Origin: a bacterium
GTDB lineage: Bacteria > Oederibacteriota > JAJYGY01
Direction: 5' to 3'
Length of the DNA: 6,113 nucleotides
Assembly (NCBI GenBank): GCA_021790555.1
Contig: JAJYGY010000337.1
Location: 1-6,113 of the forward strand
Part shown: piece after piece, positions 5,069-6,113 of the stretch
Numbering within the stretch: the first letter of the stretch is position 1
Layout: every line of letters starts with the position of its first letter
Program-made: the position numbers and the translations under genes
The notes under the pieces: generated by a model
Seen by the model: only the letters and a program-made list of their open reading frames with translations
What the model was told of the DNA's origin: nothing
The model's database searches: none

Positions 5069-5794
5069 TTGTCCACCGATCCCCTTCAACTCCTGATCCA
5101 ATCCCTCGACGCCCTGAAGCTGGGCCTGCCGGACGGCGCCGCCCAAGGCATGATCGCCTTCCTGGACGAGGTGCTGGAGGCCAACCGGCACCTGAACCTC
5201 ACTTCCATCGAATATCCCCAGGCCGTCACCAAGCACCTGGTGGACAGCCTGGCGGCCCTCAGCCTGGAACCCCTTCGGGGGGACGAGGGGCCCTGGCTGG
5301 ACCTGGGTTCCGGGGCCGGCATTCCGGGAATCCCCCTGGCCCTGGCCCGGCCCGGCCTGCCCATGATCCTGGTGGAATCCACGCGCAAGAAGGGAAGGTT
5401 TCTCGAGCAGGTGGTGGAGAAGTTCGGCCTGAAGGACAGGGTGAAGGTGGAGGACCAGCGCGCCGAGACTTTGGGCCGGGGTCCGCTTCGCGAAGGGGTC
5501 AGCCAGGTTTTCTGCCGGGCCGTGGGATCCCTGCCGGTGCTCCTGGAACTGGCCATGCCCCTGCTGAAATCCGGAGGGGGCCTGGTCGCCTACAAGGGAC
5601 CCAAGGCCTGGGAGGAGGTTGAAAAGTCCTCCAAAGCCCTGCAGGTCCTTCAGGCCAGGGTGGATAAAGTGCTGGAATTTTCGCTGCCTTTCTCCGGGGA
5701 GAGCCGCAGCCTGGTGTATGTCAAGAAGGTGGGGAAAACTCCCGACGCCTACCCCCGGCTTCCCGGCACTCCGGCCAAGTCGCCCCTCTGCTAG
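5069..5794 (+). CDS. rsmG: 16S rRNA (guanine(527)-N7)-methyltransferase RsmG
   Basis: A 241-residue SAM-dependent methyltransferase (GidB) that makes m7G527 in the 530 loop of 16S rRNA; loss gives low-level streptomycin resistance in several bacteria. Motifs: ANRHLNLTSI (38-47) and HLVDSL (56-61) before the Rossmann fold; LDLGSGAGIPGIPLAL (77-92), the SAM loop; VESTRKKGRFL (102-112); RAVGSLPVLLE (150-160); YKGPK (175-179); and the family-typical C-terminus YPRLPGTPAKSPL (228-240). The start is TTG at 5069, the only start codon between an in-frame stop at 5054-5056 and Met28. Starting at Met28 would cut into the N-terminal helices. The ribosome-binding site is weak (GAGAGAGCGGA). It is 30 bp downstream of mnmG and most likely in one transcript. 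parS-like sites lie in the gap after its stop. Confidence 0.97.
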   Translation: MSTDPLQLLIQSLDALKLGLPDGAAQGMIAFLDEVLEANRHLNLTSIEYPQAVTKHLVDSLAALSLEPLRGDEGPWLDLGSGAGIPGIPLALARPGLPMILVESTRKKGRFLEQVVEKFGLKDRVKVEDQRAETLGRGPLREGVSQVFCRAVGSLPVLLELAMPLLKSGGGLVAYKGPKAWEEVEKSSKALQVLQARVDKVLEFSLPFSGESRSLVYVKKVGKTPDAYPRLPGTPAKSPLC

Positions 5795-5802
5795 AACCGA
5801 AC

Positions 5803-5822
5803 CCCCGGGACGCGCCCCGGGG
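5803..5822 (+). terminator. G/C hairpin after rsmG, possible transcription stop
   Basis: CCCCGGG (5803-5809) can pair with CCCGGGG (5816-5822) over a six-base loop, 9 nt after the rsmG stop. There is no T-tract, so it is at best a weak or factor-dependent terminator. Confidence 0.3.
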
Positions 5823-5829
5823 CTGGAAG

Positions 5830-5845
5830 TGTTCCACGTGGAACA
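5830..5845. promoter_or_regulatory. parS: parS site 1 (ParB-binding palindrome)
   Basis: TGTTCCACGTGGAACA, a perfect 16-bp palindrome. It belongs to the widespread chromosomal parS motif TGTTnCACGTGnAACA bound by ParB/Spo0J, which spreads from there and directs origin segregation. It lies 35 bp downstream of rsmG, a location where parS and parAB are commonly found. Confidence 0.93.
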
Positions 5846-5952
5846 TGCCCCTGCCGTCATCCCGTTTGGCTTGCCGGGGGAAGCAGGGGCAGGCCTTCGT
5901 CCTTTTTTGGGCCTTGTCTCGCCGGGCAGGATTCCCTGGTCCGGGGACCTGA

Positions 5953-5968
5953 TGTTCCACGTGGAACA
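5953..5968. promoter_or_regulatory. parS: parS site 2
   Basis: The same perfect 16-bp palindrome as at 5830, starting 123 bp later. The flanks differ from site 1, so these are independently conserved binding sites and not a longer duplicated segment. Confidence 0.93.
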
Positions 5969-6011
5969 CTCCTGGGCTCCCCGGTTCCATGGATCCATCG
6001 GCCGTCCCTGT

Positions 6012-6031
6012 CCTGTTCCACGTGGAACAGG
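6012..6031. promoter_or_regulatory. parS: parS site 3 (symmetry extended to 20 bp)
   Basis: The 16-bp core at 6014-6029 is identical to the other two. Its symmetry extends two further bases each side (CCTGTTCCACGTGGAACAGG). It starts 61 bp after site 2, roughly half the first spacing, and about 50 bp before the next gene. Confidence 0.93.
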
Positions 6032-6079
6032 GCCAAGGCATGGCGGCCAAGACGCTTCTTTCTCTCGCGGAATTGAATT

Positions 6080-6113
6080 TTGATCCTGGAATCGCTGGCC
6101 ATCCGACACTTCC
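6080..6113 (+). CDS. 5' end of a possible RecF-like gene (runs off the window)
   Basis: From TTG at 6080 the frame reads M-ILESLAIRHF and then leaves the window with a codon beginning in C. This resembles the first strand of RecF-type ATPases (pattern xLxxLxIxxFRN), and a C-initial codon would suit the expected Arg. An in-frame TGA lies two codons upstream, so TTG would be the start; GCGGAA about eight bases upstream is a modest ribosome-binding site. Third positions are G/C-rich, as in the neighbouring genes. Eleven residues are too few for a firm call. An overlapping frame from ATG at 6040 also stays open but has poor third-position G/C. Confidence 0.35.
   Translation, partial: MILESLAIRHF

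Noticed and set aside
5721..6083. Small open frames on both strands across the parS region
   Set aside because: They repeat the peptide FHVEH because the parS palindrome reads the same on both strands; there is no family resemblance, and codon use is not gene-like.
3938..6109. A 723-residue minus-strand open frame opposite mnmG and rsmG
   Set aside because: It is antisense to two well-conserved genes, and its composition (rich in Q, G, H, P, L) is the usual shadow of high-GC3 genes.
6040..6113. Plus-strand frame from ATG at 6040
   Set aside because: It stays open to the end but has low G/C in third positions compared with its neighbours, and no recognised motif; the overlapping TTG frame at 6080 fits better.

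Overview
The window looks like a chromosomal stretch of a high-G+C bacterium with sigma70-type promoters: two exact TATAAT boxes sit in the divergent region at 2997-3148. G+C is about two thirds by eye and codon third positions are strongly G/C. The families present (MetF, TadA, MnmG, RsmG, RsuA/RluB-type pseudouridine synthase, parS) are widespread. I would guess an acidobacterium or a delta-type proteobacterium, but nothing here fixes the phylum.

Left arm, minus strand, in transcription order: tRNA-Arg(ACG) (2996-2920), tRNA-Ser(CGA) (2814-2728), tadA (2703-2227), tRNA-Ala(CGC) (2035-1960), metF (1599-739) and an RsuA/RluB/RluF-family rRNA pseudouridine synthase (728-12). The region around tRNA-Ala is full of repeats. 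Upstream are two identical 71-bp direct repeats on either side of a candidate -10 box. Downstream are two identical 96-bp tandem units, each starting with a copy of the last 18 nt of the tRNA including CCA. This resembles the tyrT/rtT arrangement of E. coli. Two intrinsic terminators follow, and the second lies so close to metF that it may be a conditional leader terminator.

Right arm, plus strand: a promoter, mnmG (3149-5038) and rsmG (TTG start, 5069-5794), then a 285-bp non-coding gap with three identical 16-bp perfect palindromes that match chromosomal parS (ParB-binding) sites. The gap ends in the first codons of another gene (TTG at 6080) whose N-terminus looks like RecF rather than ParA.

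Most of the window serves translation fidelity. MnmG modifies wobble U34 of tRNAs, TadA converts A34 of tRNA-Arg(ACG) to inosine, and RsmG and the pseudouridine synthase modify rRNA. The TadA substrate tRNA-Arg(ACG) is encoded just upstream of tadA on the same strand. The parS cluster marks a chromosome-segregation centre, usually near oriC. No phage, IS, CRISPR array or defence system is visible. The strongest candidates for something undescribed are the tRNA-Ala repeat locus and the metF leader.
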